From Chthoniobacteraceae bacterium (GTDB taxonomy: Bacteria; Verrucomicrobiota; Verrucomicrobiia; Chthoniobacterales; Chthoniobacteraceae), in the NCBI GenBank assembly GCA_028293625.1, contig JAQGOL010000030.1, forward strand, positions 62,001 through 126,000: DNA of 64,000 nucleotides, in the 5' to 3' direction. The notes beneath the pieces are model-generated. The model did not search any database. It had not been told where the DNA came from and worked only from the letters and a program-made list of their open reading frames with translations. Shown in pieces: positions 17,801-26,322 of this stretch (position 1 is the stretch's first letter; each line of letters opens with the position of its first letter). The position numbers were made by a program, and so were the translations under genes.

Positions 17801-18327
17801 CGATCGAGAGCTATGAGCAGGCTTGGACCACCGAGTTCAGCCGGGAACACGATCACTTCCGGTTGCTGGGGGAAGATAACATCCGGCGTTATCTGCCAAT
17901 GGCCGAGATCCGGGTCCGGGTTGACCCGCGGGATTCAGCTTTCGAAATCAGCGCCAGAATCCGCGCCGCGCAAATCACCGGCGCCCGGGTTTTGGTAAGC
18001 GTGCCGCCCGGCGAGCCGTTTCCTGAAAAGCCCGGTCTGCCATCGATGGAGCAGGTCCGGTTTATTCATGAAACCGACGCCGAGCTTGCCCAACTCATTC
18101 GTGACGCACGCATTGAACGGATCCGGTTCGCCGCACCCGGCCGGGTTCCGGCGCTCTTGCGGAAGGCGGCTGCTGAAGCCGGCCATTATTTGGCTGATGC
18201 GCCGGTGCTGGCCTCCGGACGGATTGAGCTGCTCTGGTATTTGCGTGAACAGAGCCTGAGCCACCAATACCACCGCTACGGGAACCTGGGTGCGCGCGGC
18301 ACCGAAAACCGGCTCCCGGTCGATTAA
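14869..18327 (+). CDS. putA: Bifunctional proline dehydrogenase / glutamate semialdehyde dehydrogenase
   Basis: Converts proline to glutamate through P5C, using FAD and then NAD. Residues about 70-450 form the proline-dehydrogenase barrel ('TIRIVKGANYEMERVE', 'RIGVASHNVFDL', 'FEMLEGMANPQR'). Residues about 530-1000 form the aldehyde dehydrogenase, with Glu736 in FAETGGKNA and catalytic Cys770 in SGQKCSATS. No ribbon-helix-helix DNA-binding domain precedes them, so self-repression as in E. coli is unlikely. About 130 residues beyond the dehydrogenase form an unassigned C-terminal extension. ATG 14869 is used; ATG 14878 is an equal alternative. It converges on the TPM gene 4 bp away. Confidence 0.93.
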   Translation: MSAMHGTIDLIEKAIALARALQKRAGELQTAAEVRQQLELDRMLQSPTDKATLMQMTDQSFRSKTASRTVDQFVHILDVQGIPRFFSPVSKALLRGFQQFGGWLPSVSVPLVVDRMQHETANVILPAEREPLKTHLRARIEQGVRMNVNFLGEALLGEHEARRRLENYLEALQLPEIEVLSVKISTLYSQISALAREQTVAILCDRLERLYREADHMRFTRRDLSTVPKFVYLDMEEYRDMRLTAEAFMRTLDRPGLEQASAGIALQAYIPDSFEVQREINAWAKQRVAAGRAPVTIRIVKGANYEMERVEAALRGWPQAPFKNKAETDANFKRMLHEAMSNLDAVRIGVASHNVFDLAYGLVLAANTEGGHHVQFEMLEGMANPQRRALLERTDHLLLYAPACLREDFVNAIGYLIRRLDENTGPENFLRHAFKLEVGDADWTRLEEGFRACFKIDFRSTPRRTQDRNLSLADEPVAEMTFENFVNEPDTDFSLPHNSNWARALVESGNNFDSGQLEGDAVHECLDPSHPGVVIARFPMAGKGDAERAVAIAQADPGGWRAMGLEKRSFLLGRAAQELRRSRGRLIRAAIANGGKTFTEADAEVSEAIDFVEFYRSAARFFYELPEIAATGKGVVLVVSPWNFPIAIPCGGIAAALAAGNTVILKPSSDTLLVAAELCGCFARAGIPPETLQFLPCSVPAYLVSRPGIDAIILTGGTETALAMLKAQPGLPLFAETGGKNATIVTALSDREQAIRNVVHSAFSHSGQKCSATSLLLLEAEVYDDPDFKRALCDAVESLPVGSAWNLQTRVGPLIRPPRGLLEESLKTLELGESWALMPEQIHGNLWSPGIKWNVQPGSVTHLNELFGPVLGVMRFETLEQAIELVNATGFGLTSGLESLDDREQALWRDAIRAGNLYINRSTTGAIVLRQPFGGMGKSAVGPGLKAGGPNYIAQFMRFEEQSEEPPNSHRSSHLLRAIESYEQAWTTEFSREHDHFRLLGEDNIRRYLPMAEIRVRVDPRDSAFEISARIRAAQITGARVLVSVPPGEPFPEKPGLPSMEQVRFIHETDAELAQLIRDARIERIRFAAPGRVPALLRKAAAEAGHYLADAPVLASGRIELLWYLREQSLSHQYHRYGNLGARGTENRLPVD

Positions 18328-18331
18328 GGAA

Positions 18332-18766
18332 CTAATCTCTGAGGATCTCGTTGGGCAACTCGTTGGTGCCATCTTCACGACGCGGAAAATGCCGTGCGAG
18401 CAGTTCCCCGCAGCGCACAATAGCCCCCAGCAGAGCTTCGTGGAATTTGCCGGTGCGCAGATCCGCTTGAATCTGCGCAGCGAGTTCTTCCCAAAAAGGC
18501 TGGCCACATTTGGAATGGATCCCGGAGTCGCCAACCACCGCGAATCGCTGGATGCGCGGCGCAAAGTAAAGAAGGATGGCGTTACGATCCCGGGTTTCGC
18601 GCATTCCAAGTTTATCAAACCGACATTTCGCCCGTTCCTGGGCGTTATCGGTCAGGCGTTCAGATACATAAACCCGTATCTGGCCCGATGTGCGGCTTTC
18701 CGCCTCGGCAATGGCATCGGTGATCGCTTTGTCGTCGAGGCAATCGAGAAATTCAGACGGCTTCAT
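18332..18766 (-). CDS. TPM domain protein (DUF477 type)
   Basis: A 144-residue protein with the TPM fold: 'AIAEAESRTSGQIRVYVSER', 'RNAILLYFAPRIQRFAVVGD' and 'CGQPFWEELAAQIQADL'. TPM domains occur in thylakoid and bacterial envelope proteins, with proposed phosphatase or assembly roles. Unlike its neighbour it has no signal peptide or membrane helix. It is the last gene of a LemA-TPM-TPM set, 3 bp after the preceding stop. The biochemical role in bacteria is unsettled. Confidence 0.8.
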   Translation of the reverse strand: MKPSEFLDCLDDKAITDAIAEAESRTSGQIRVYVSERLTDNAQERAKCRFDKLGMRETRDRNAILLYFAPRIQRFAVVGDSGIHSKCGQPFWEELAAQIQADLRTGKFHEALLGAIVRCGELLARHFPRREDGTNELPNEILRD

Positions 18767-18769
18767 AAT

Positions 18770-19552
18770 TTACCAATCGCCTCCTGCGCCACCGCCGCCA
18801 AAACTGCCGCCGCCGCCGGAAAATCCGCCGCCCCCGCCGCCGCCGGAACCTCCGCCCCAACCGCCACCGCCTCCTCCGATGATTGGCGGAAACCAACCGC
18901 CACGGTAGGCACGCCGGCCATTGGAACCGTACACGGTGCCCGAACGCCGGAATATTCGCGAAATGATAAAGAGGCCGACGAAGATCGCAATGATCACCGG
19001 AAACCCGAATGAATCGCCTCCCCGCCCCTCGGCCACCGTTCGTCCCGAGCCACGATATTCGCCACGGGTCGCCTTGATCATCGATTCGACCCCGGCGATG
19101 AGACCAGCATCAAAATTGCCCGACTTGAAAGCCGGGGTGATTTCATTCGCAATGATCTGTTTGCACGTGATGTCGGGAAGCGCTCCCTCCAGTCCGTACC
19201 CGACCTGAATGAAGATCTTGCGCGGCTCGGTGAAAACAAAAAGCACGGCCCCGTTGTCCTTCTTGACCTGGCCGACCTTCCACGATTCAGCGATCCGAAA
19301 CGTGTAATCCTGCACCGAGGAATCCGTTTCCAGCTTCGAATAGACCGCCACAACAATCTGATTCGAGGTCGTTCGCTCAAACTCCTTCAACTCCTCATCC
19401 AGCCGCTGCGCGGTCGTGGCCGAAACCACCCCGGAGTAATCGTTGAAATAGTTCGCCGGTTTGGCGGGGAGCGTCTCAGCCCTGGCGGCTGCCGACAGGA
19501 TGAGGAAAACCAGTGCGAACCAGATCCATCCGGACTGAGATACGCGGCGCAC
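18770..19552 (-). CDS. Exported TPM domain protein with glycine-rich tail
   Basis: A 260-residue protein with an N-terminal signal or anchor helix (about 8-26), a TPM domain (about 35-165: 'YFNDYSGVVSATTAQRLDEE', 'DNGAVLFVFTEPRKIFIQVG'), a transmembrane helix near 185-205 and a C-terminal tail made almost wholly of glycine with Trp/Phe/Ser. This is the usual layout of LemA-linked TPM membrane proteins. The GTG at 19552 starts 4 bp after the lemA stop; in-frame starts further up would overlap lemA heavily. Role: envelope protein of unknown activity. Confidence 0.85.
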   Translation of the reverse strand: MRRVSQSGWIWFALVFLILSAAARAETLPAKPANYFNDYSGVVSATTAQRLDEELKEFERTTSNQIVVAVYSKLETDSSVQDYTFRIAESWKVGQVKKDNGAVLFVFTEPRKIFIQVGYGLEGALPDITCKQIIANEITPAFKSGNFDAGLIAGVESMIKATRGEYRGSGRTVAEGRGGDSFGFPVIIAIFVGLFIISRIFRRSGTVYGSNGRRAYRGGWFPPIIGGGGGGWGGGSGGGGGGGFSGGGGSFGGGGAGGDW

Positions 19553-19556
19553 GGCG

Positions 19557-20183
19557 TTAGCGGGCCGGAGCCGGCGAATTACCGAAGTTAAAATTGACCG
19601 GCGGCGGTAAATCGGATCCCTCACGCGCGGTAAAATACGGTTTTGGCTGGAACCCGAATGCACCCGCATAAAGCCGGGTCGGCATTGAATTAACCGTCGT
19701 ATTATAAGCACCAACCGCTGAGTTAAAACGTCCGCGCTCCACGGAGATCCGGTTCTCGGTGCCTTCGAGCTGCGTCTGCAGATCGCGGAAGGCCGCGCTC
19801 GACTTCAAATCGGGATAGCGTTCAGAAACCACCAGCAGACGCGAGAGCGCCGAGGAAAGGCCATCCTGCATCTGCTGAAATTTCTGGAGAGCGGCGGGAT
19901 CGGTCGGCGCGCTATTGGGGTCAAGCTTGATGTTATTGACCTGCTGGCGGGCTTGCGTGACTTCAGTGAGGGTCGATTTTTCGAAATTGGCCGAGCCTTC
20001 CACGGTTTTGACCAGGTTGGGGATCAGATCAGCGCGGCGCTGATAGACGTTCTGCACGTCCGCCCAGCTCTTATCGACATCCTGTTTGAGCGTATTCAGC
20101 CGGTTGTAACTGCCGCATCCGCCGACCAGCAACACCACCACGACAAGGACAATTACGCCTACAAACAATGAAGCACTTTTCAT
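19557..20183 (-). CDS. lemA: LemA family protein
   Basis: A 208-residue membrane-anchored helical protein. An N-terminal hydrophobic helix ends in VGGC (possible lipobox, Cys23). The conserved body reads 'YNRLNTLKQDVDKSWADVQN', 'RRADLIPNLVKTVEG', 'RLLVVSERYPDLKS' and 'RGRFNSAVGAYNTTV', all LemA hallmarks. The function of LemA proteins is unknown apart from a link to envelope and TPM-domain partners. It is the first gene of a tight three-gene operon with two TPM proteins. The upstream spacing to the cytochrome gene (229 bp, divergent) should hold its promoter. Confidence 0.92.
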   Translation of the reverse strand: MKSASLFVGVIVLVVVVLLVGGCGSYNRLNTLKQDVDKSWADVQNVYQRRADLIPNLVKTVEGSANFEKSTLTEVTQARQQVNNIKLDPNSAPTDPAALQKFQQMQDGLSSALSRLLVVSERYPDLKSSAAFRDLQTQLEGTENRISVERGRFNSAVGAYNTTVNSMPTRLYAGAFGFQPKPYFTAREGSDLPPPVNFNFGNSPAPAR

Positions 20184-20411
20184 AATTAAAAAAAATCTCG
20201 GCAGGGATGGATCGCCAGGCTCACGGCGGATGCCGTGGCGGAACTCCCAGTTTACGGATTCGCCAGCGCAGCCGGATGCAACCGGCCTGGCACTTGGATG
20301 AGGCGCCGCCTAAGAAGCTCCGTGACGGCCGGTTCATGGAGACCGGTGAATTTGCCGACTTCTTTGACGAAGCTGGAACCCGGAGCCTCACTGTGCTTAG
20401 GGTTCGCCTCC

Positions 20412-23400
20412 ATGCGAACTCCCGCGCTTTTGCTTTCTCTTTCGCTCGCCTTCACTCCCCTGCTCAGCCACGCCGCCTCCCCGTTTGAAATCCGCGAAGG
20501 CGACCGGGTGCTTCTCATCGGTGACACGCTTTTGGAACGCGAAGCCGCTTTCGGAGCGCTTGAAACCCGGATCGATGAGCAGTTTGCCGATCGCAAATTT
20601 ACCGTGCGCAATCTCGCCTTCAGCGCTGACACGCCGGCGGGCTGGTCGCGCGCGAGCTTCGATCCCGCCGCAAAAGGATTCGATCGAGTCAAAGAAGAAC
20701 TCGATTTGGTGAAACCAACCGTCGCCATCCTCGGTTACGGCATGGCGGCCAGCCTGCAGGAGATAACCGATCGCAGCGGCGACATTTCCCTCAATCGCGA
20801 CCCGGTGCGTTACGGCGCGGAACCGATGAACGCCGCGCGTTTCAAAAAGGAACTCGGCCAGCTCATGGACGCCATCGAGGCCAGCAGCGGAGGCTCTGAC
20901 AAGGTCCGTTTTATTCTTCTCTCTCCGATCCGGCACGAAGACCTGCGAGCCACCCGGCCTGGCTTGCCCGATCCCGCCGCCCACAACGCGTTGCTTTCCG
21001 AATATTCCAAAGCCATCGAGGAACTGGCGGCCGAACGAGGCGCGCGTTTTGTTAATCAATCGGCGCAGCGCGCCACCCCCCTCACCGAAAACGGCATTCA
21101 TCCCGATGCGCCGGGGATGGAGGCAGTTGCCGCGGGAATCGCCGCGGAGCTTGGCTGGCAAGCCCAGGGCCGGACCCCGGAGGCATCGGCCGCCTTGCGC
21201 AAAGCTATTATACGCAAGAACGAACTTTTCTTTTACCGGTGGCGCCCGGCCAATTCGACCTACCTTTTCGGGTTCCGCAAACATGAGCAGGGACGCAACG
21301 CGGCTGAGATCCCGCTTTTTGATCCGCTTGTCGCGCAAGCCGAAGTGGAGATTGAAAAACTCAAAGCGGCAAAAGAGGCCCTGCCAGCCGCACCGGCACC
21401 CGAGCCGCAGCCAACGCCGCCGGTCGTCGTCCCAACCAGGCCCAACTTCAAAATTGCCGACGGATACCAGATTGAACTCTGGGCGGAGAACCCGCTTCTT
21501 GAAAAACCGACCCAGATGAATTGGGACGCCAAAGGCCGGCTTTGGGTTTGCAGCTCCTCGCTTTACCCGATGATCGCCCCGGGTGAACCGGCAAACGACA
21601 AGATTCTGGTGCTTGAAGATAGCGATCGCGATGGGAAAGCGGACAAGTCGGCCGTTTTTACCGGTGGTTTGCTGCTTCCAACCGGCGTTGAGCCCGATCT
21701 GGTTAACAGCGGGAAAAGCAAAGATCAGGAGTACGGATGTTACGTCGGCCAGAGCACCGAGCTGCTCCATTTTGGCGCCAAGGGCGAAAAGCGGATCGTA
21801 TTCAGCGGGTTCGGCACTGAAGATACGCATCATATCATTCACACCCTCCACTGGGGTGGCGATGGACGGCTTTATTTTAATCAAAGCGTTTACATCCACA
21901 GCCATATTGAAACGCCCTGGGGCGTCGTACGCCTCAACTCAGGAGGCGTTTTTGCCTACGACCCACGCAATGAACGGCTTGAAGTCTTTGATAAAGGACA
22001 CTGGAACAGCTGGGGCCATCAGATGGACAAATGGGGCCAGTCTTTCCAAACCGATGGCGCCGGTTCCACCGGAATTTCGTGGGCCATTCCCGGCGCGGTT
22101 TTTCCCGCTTACGAAGGCTCGCGCCGGCTTGAACCAGCGATCAGCCCGGGATCGTATCCAAAGTTCGCCGGGCTTGAATTGATCGCCTCCCCGCACTTCC
22201 CGGCCGACTGGCAGGGCAACGCGATCACATGCGATTTTCGCGCCCATCGGATAGTAAGATTCGCGTTTGAAGACCTGGCCCGGGGCGACAAGCCGCAGTC
22301 CGGCTACGTGGCAAAAGAACAGGCCGACTTTATTCGCACTGATGATGTCAGCTTCCGTCCTATCGACGTCAAAATGGGACCCGATGGCGCCCTTTATATC
22401 GCCGACTGGAGCAACCCGGTGATTAACCATGGCGAAGTCGATTTTCGCGATCCACGCCGCGACAAACACATGGGGCGCATCTGGCGGGTGACCAAAAAAG
22501 AGGCGGCCATCGTGAAGTGGGAGGCGCTCGACAATAAATCCAATGCGGAGCTGCTCGAAAAATTGCCAAGTGAAAACCTCTGGGAAAAAGAGCAGGCCGG
22601 CAATCTTCTCATCAGCCGTGGCGAGACGTTGCAAAAAGAGACCGGTGAAAAGGCATCAAACGATGACGCCCGCGTTCGAGCCATGGCGATGCGTGAACTC
22701 GGCAGGCAGCCGGATTTGAAAGGGAGCGAACTCCTGGCAAAAGGAACGCTTGATCCAAATCCTCGCGTCCGGGTGGAAGCCGTTCGCGCCCTGGCAAAGA
22801 TCCCGACTGCGCGCAGCGCGGAACTGGTTCTGGACGCCGCGGTGGGCGTGCAATCGGCTGGCGCCGCCGACCCTTACCTCGATTACGCCGCGTGGCTCTC
22901 AATCAACGACCTCGCCAGGCCGTGGACCAACGCAATTGTTGATGGAAGCTGGAAAGTGGATGGCCACGAAAAGCAGCTTGCTTACGGGCTCGCATCCATT
23001 GATCCGGCACTCGCCGGAGAAGTCGTAACCGCCGTATTTAAAGACCGCCAGATCCCGCAAAACGGCAGCGGCCCGTGGATTGAAATCATCGGGCGCTCCG
23101 GCGGTCCGGCTGAGCTCCAACGCATTTACGATGCGCTGCTTGGAAGTTACACCGGCGATTGTTGCGAGGACGACGAAACCCGCGCGATTGACTCGTCGCT
23201 TCGTTGGGAAGCCGCCGGAGCTGAACGCGCCATCGCCGCGCTTCTCGACGCTGCCCGTTTGCGAAACGTTCGGCCTCCGGCACGGCAGCATCTTGTCACT
23301 AACCTTCTGCACGCTCCCGGCCCAATTGGCATCGGCGCGATCCGCCTGGCGGGGATGTGGAAGGATGCAAAACTACCGGCTGCGCTCGATGAGTTGCTTT

Positions 23401-24674
23401 CCGATAAAGAGACAAAAACGCCTGTCATCCTTGCCGCCGTTGATGGACTCCGCTCCTTTGGCGGGGAGGCGGCACTCAAACGCCTCGATCTACTCAGCCG
23501 CGGACCGCGGCTGATTGAAATCCGGCGCGCCGCACTTCTGGCAATCACCCAGCTCAATCTCCAGGAGGGAGTGACTCGGGCCGCGGATGTTCTCCCCGAT
23601 ATTTTAAGTGAAACAGAGGCGCTCGAAACCTGGCGCGCCCTGCTCCAGGTCAAGGATGCAGCCGATCTTTTCGCGGCGAAACTTCCCCATGCATTGCCAA
23701 AACAGGTCGCCGCGGCCGGAGTGCGCGCCGCGCGTGAAATCGGCAAACGCGGCGATGGGCTGATCAAAGTGCTTGGACCAATTGGAGGAGTCAGTTCCGT
23801 GCCAAACGCCGGCCCCGAAGTGGCCCAGCTAATCGCCTCCGGCCGCGCAGGCGATCCAGCCCGTGGCGAGCTTGTCTATCGGCGAGCCGGGAACGGTTGC
23901 GTTACCTGCCACGCAATCGGCGGCGCCGGCGGCCATGTGGGGCCCGAGTTAACCAGCCTCGGAGCGAGCGCGCCGATTGATTACATCATTGAAAGCGTCA
24001 TCAATCCGAATGCGAAAGTGAAGGAAGGCTTCAACGGCATTACCGTCACCCTCAAGGATGGGAGTATGCTCAGCGGCATCAAGGCTCGCGAAACCCCGCA
24101 GGAACTCTTCCTGCGCGATGTGAGCGGAGCTGAGCAAGCGGTGGTTAAAACCAATATCACCGCCACGCAAAATGTGGGCTCCATCATGCCTCCGGGTCTC
24201 ATTGACCAGTTGCCGGAGCAGGATCGCTGGGACCTCTATTCGTTCCTTGCACAGCTCGGCAAACCCGGCCCTTTCGATGCAAGCAAAGGAAGCGTGGCGC
24301 GGCTCTGGACCCTCTATCCGGGAGCGGAAGCCGATCACATCGCCCAGGGCGATCTGAAAAGCGCCAACTCCGCCAATGCTTTTACCCTGGTGGATGGAAG
24401 GCTCTCAAAAGAAAAACTCATCGAGACTCTTCAACTCGTGACCAAGCCCGGGGAGAGCGTCCTTGCCGTCGCCCACTTCCAAAGCAGTGGCAAAACTGTG
24501 ATCAAAGTCGAGGGCGCCCAGCAGATCTTCCTCGATGGAAAAGCCATGACTGCCGGCAACTCCGGTGTCGACCTGAGCTCGGGAATCCACACCCTCGCTG
24601 TCAAACTCGACCTGAAAGCGCTTCCGGAAATCCTTCGTGCCGAATCGCCGGAGGCGCGCTTTCTGGGAAACTAG
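20412..24674 (+). CDS. PVC-type multidomain c-type cytochrome dehydrogenase
   Basis: A 1,420-residue exported protein. Order: signal peptide (MRTPALLLSLSLAFTPLLSHA), SGNH-hydrolase-like region (about 25-260, 'DRVLLIGDTLLERE'), Pro/Ala linker, a beta-propeller 'membrane-bound dehydrogenase' domain of the Planctomycetes-Verrucomicrobia type (about 330-690), HEAT-like helical repeats (about 700-1110), one heme-c site CVTCH (about 1163-1167) with 'GPELTSLG' after it, and a C-terminal beta domain. It probably oxidises a sugar or alcohol in the periplasm and passes electrons to the heme; the substrate is unknown. The canonical GDSL catalytic set is not obvious. ATG 20412 is chosen for the signal peptide. 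Confidence 0.88.
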   Translation: MRTPALLLSLSLAFTPLLSHAASPFEIREGDRVLLIGDTLLEREAAFGALETRIDEQFADRKFTVRNLAFSADTPAGWSRASFDPAAKGFDRVKEELDLVKPTVAILGYGMAASLQEITDRSGDISLNRDPVRYGAEPMNAARFKKELGQLMDAIEASSGGSDKVRFILLSPIRHEDLRATRPGLPDPAAHNALLSEYSKAIEELAAERGARFVNQSAQRATPLTENGIHPDAPGMEAVAAGIAAELGWQAQGRTPEASAALRKAIIRKNELFFYRWRPANSTYLFGFRKHEQGRNAAEIPLFDPLVAQAEVEIEKLKAAKEALPAAPAPEPQPTPPVVVPTRPNFKIADGYQIELWAENPLLEKPTQMNWDAKGRLWVCSSSLYPMIAPGEPANDKILVLEDSDRDGKADKSAVFTGGLLLPTGVEPDLVNSGKSKDQEYGCYVGQSTELLHFGAKGEKRIVFSGFGTEDTHHIIHTLHWGGDGRLYFNQSVYIHSHIETPWGVVRLNSGGVFAYDPRNERLEVFDKGHWNSWGHQMDKWGQSFQTDGAGSTGISWAIPGAVFPAYEGSRRLEPAISPGSYPKFAGLELIASPHFPADWQGNAITCDFRAHRIVRFAFEDLARGDKPQSGYVAKEQADFIRTDDVSFRPIDVKMGPDGALYIADWSNPVINHGEVDFRDPRRDKHMGRIWRVTKKEAAIVKWEALDNKSNAELLEKLPSENLWEKEQAGNLLISRGETLQKETGEKASNDDARVRAMAMRELGRQPDLKGSELLAKGTLDPNPRVRVEAVRALAKIPTARSAELVLDAAVGVQSAGAADPYLDYAAWLSINDLARPWTNAIVDGSWKVDGHEKQLAYGLASIDPALAGEVVTAVFKDRQIPQNGSGPWIEIIGRSGGPAELQRIYDALLGSYTGDCCEDDETRAIDSSLRWEAAGAERAIAALLDAARLRNVRPPARQHLVTNLLHAPGPIGIGAIRLAGMWKDAKLPAALDELLSDKETKTPVILAAVDGLRSFGGEAALKRLDLLSRGPRLIEIRRAALLAITQLNLQEGVTRAADVLPDILSETEALETWRALLQVKDAADLFAAKLPHALPKQVAAAGVRAAREIGKRGDGLIKVLGPIGGVSSVPNAGPEVAQLIASGRAGDPARGELVYRRAGNGCVTCHAIGGAGGHVGPELTSLGASAPIDYIIESVINPNAKVKEGFNGITVTLKDGSMLSGIKARETPQELFLRDVSGAEQAVVKTNITATQNVGSIMPPGLIDQLPEQDRWDLYSFLAQLGKPGPFDASKGSVARLWTLYPGAEADHIAQGDLKSANSANAFTLVDGRLSKEKLIETLQLVTKPGESVLAVAHFQSSGKTVIKVEGAQQIFLDGKAMTAGNSGVDLSSGIHTLAVKLDLKALPEILRAESPEARFLGN

Positions 24675-24766
24675 GATGGTGCGCAACGGAAAGCGCCCCT
24701 GATTTCCGGCGAATACTCTGGAGTTTGAGAGCTGGAAAGCTAGGGTCGCGCACACCTTTTTTCCCC

Positions 24767-25387
24767 ATGGCTGAACGCACCCGTCACGAAGATCCATACA
24801 CCGATGTCCACGACGAAGGAGCCATGGACGGAGAACACCTCGATTCGCAGGTGCAAAAGGCGCAGGAACAAATCTACGCGCTGAAACGCCAGCAGGAGCT
24901 TATCGAACGCCAGAAGCGCGAGCTCGAGGAGCTAAGCCGGCGCCAGGAGCAGCTGCATGTCGGTAAAACGGAGATGATGGAAAAGCTCACCCGAGCCATC
25001 GTCATCATCGAGCGCCAATCGTATGACGCGCAGAAACGCGTTGAAACGCTCCATGCCATCGATGAGTCGTTTCATCAGCATCTCGACCTGCTCGATTCAA
25101 TTAATCCCAAGAATTGGGAGGGTCTGGATCTTAATAAAGAGCTTACTAAGGCACTCAGTGCGGTTGACGATTCTCGCGCCGAATATAATCGTTCCATTCC
25201 GAAGATCAGCCATGCTACTGATTCGGAAGGTGATACGGTGGCCGAGGCCGCCGGCTATCAGCTCGATTATAGTGGCGAGAGTTCCAAAGATTTTGGTTAC
25301 TGGCTTAAAGCCGGTTTCGCTTTCACCCTGCCTTTGGTGGCAGTCGGCCTGATCCTGATTCTCGTGATTCTGGCTTCCCTCAGATAA
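24767..25387 (+). CDS. Coiled-coil protein with C-terminal membrane anchor
   Basis: A 206-residue protein of no recognised family. Residues about 25-75 are rich in Gln, Glu, Arg and Leu with heptad spacing ('ALKRQQELIERQKRELEELS'), a clear coiled coil. A short acidic helical region follows, and one transmembrane helix closes the protein (about 180-204, ending ILASLR). This predicts a tail-anchored cytosolic coiled coil. The next gene, 7 bp away, has a similar plan, so the two may form a membrane complex. The leader just before ATG 24767 is a run of T and C. Confidence 0.6.
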   Translation: MAERTRHEDPYTDVHDEGAMDGEHLDSQVQKAQEQIYALKRQQELIERQKRELEELSRRQEQLHVGKTEMMEKLTRAIVIIERQSYDAQKRVETLHAIDESFHQHLDLLDSINPKNWEGLDLNKELTKALSAVDDSRAEYNRSIPKISHATDSEGDTVAEAAGYQLDYSGESSKDFGYWLKAGFAFTLPLVAVGLILILVILASLR

Positions 25388-25394
25388 CTGTTAG

Positions 25395-25778
25395 ATGCGT
25401 ATTAAAAACCCAAAAGAAAAATCCCGTTCCGCATCTCCAATCGATGCGCAGAAGCGTGCCCTGGCCGAGCAAGAATCCAAACTTGGCGAGGAGATCGCGC
25501 GCCGTCAGAAGCTGATTGAAGAAGCACCCCGTCTGGCCGAACAAGCGGCCCGGCGCCGGCGCGAAGAATTGATCCAGCGCAAAAGCCACAGCGAAGCGCG
25601 GTTTGCGCCGCCCCGTGCCCTGGCCGATCCGCGTTACGGTTACCAGGCGACGGTCAACACGCCGGCCCGGCCCCTGCGCAAACATCGCAACCAAGGGATG
25701 TTTACATTTTTTGCGCTCTGCATCGTCCTCGCCTGGGTTGTCTTTTATCTCTACACAAAAGTCCTTCACGGAGGATGA
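25395..25778 (+). CDS. Small coiled-coil, tail-anchored protein
   Basis: A 127-residue protein of unknown family. The first 65 residues are basic and helical with many Arg, Glu and Gln residues ('EEIARRQKLIEEAPRLAEQA'), a middle stretch is rich in Pro/Arg, and residues about 101-121 form a single transmembrane helix ending just before the C-terminus. It lies 7 bp after a longer protein of the same layout, so they are probably co-transcribed and may interact. The 212 bp after it, up to gatC, contain no supported gene. Confidence 0.55.
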   Translation: MRIKNPKEKSRSASPIDAQKRALAEQESKLGEEIARRQKLIEEAPRLAEQAARRRREELIQRKSHSEARFAPPRALADPRYGYQATVNTPARPLRKHRNQGMFTFFALCIVLAWVVFYLYTKVLHGG

Positions 25779-25990
25779 TTCGACGCGAGTTCGCGGCCGG
25801 CGCGCCCATGCTGACTTCTCGCGATGGAAGCGGGCGGGCCGTGGGTTGCATTCAAATCGACCGGCGGAATTAGCACCGGGCGCAGGCACGTGGCAAAACC
25901 AAAGCCCGGCCCTGAGGCACTCACTGGCCCGGATGGCTTTGCACATCGCCCGCACTAAACCTTACAATTCTCACTACCCCGTAAATTTCC

Positions 25991-26275
25991 ATGAACGCCG
26001 CCTTTGATGTTCGATACACAGCGCAGCTTGCCCGCTTGAACCTGAGCGAAGAAGAAATCGTCAAGTTCCAGGCGCAACTCTCCCATGTGCTCAAATATGT
26101 CGAGAAGCTCAAGGAAGTGGATATCACGGGAGTCGAACCGACCGCGCATACGAGTCCCATCTACAACGTCTTTCGGGCTGACGAGCCAAGGCAATGGCTC
26201 GACGCTGAGCAGGCGCTTGCCAATGCGCCCCGCCAGGCCAACCAGCTTTTTATCGTTCCAAAAGTAATCGAATAA
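25991..26275 (+). CDS. gatC: Asp-tRNA(Asn)/Glu-tRNA(Gln) amidotransferase subunit C
   Basis: A 94-residue protein matching GatC in size and in the pattern 'VRYTAQLARLNLSEEEI', 'YVEKLKEVDITGVEPTAH' and 'NVFRADEPRQW'. GatC stabilises the GatA-GatB complex that converts Glu-tRNA(Gln) or Asp-tRNA(Asn) to the amide form, needed where glutaminyl- or asparaginyl-tRNA synthetase is absent. gatA follows 47 bp downstream; gatB is not in the window. Confidence 0.93.
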   Translation: MNAAFDVRYTAQLARLNLSEEEIVKFQAQLSHVLKYVEKLKEVDITGVEPTAHTSPIYNVFRADEPRQWLDAEQALANAPRQANQLFIVPKVIE

Positions 26276-26322
26276 GCGGCTGCCCGCCCGTCCCTGCTCT
26301 TTTCCTTTTACAAGCTTTTTAG

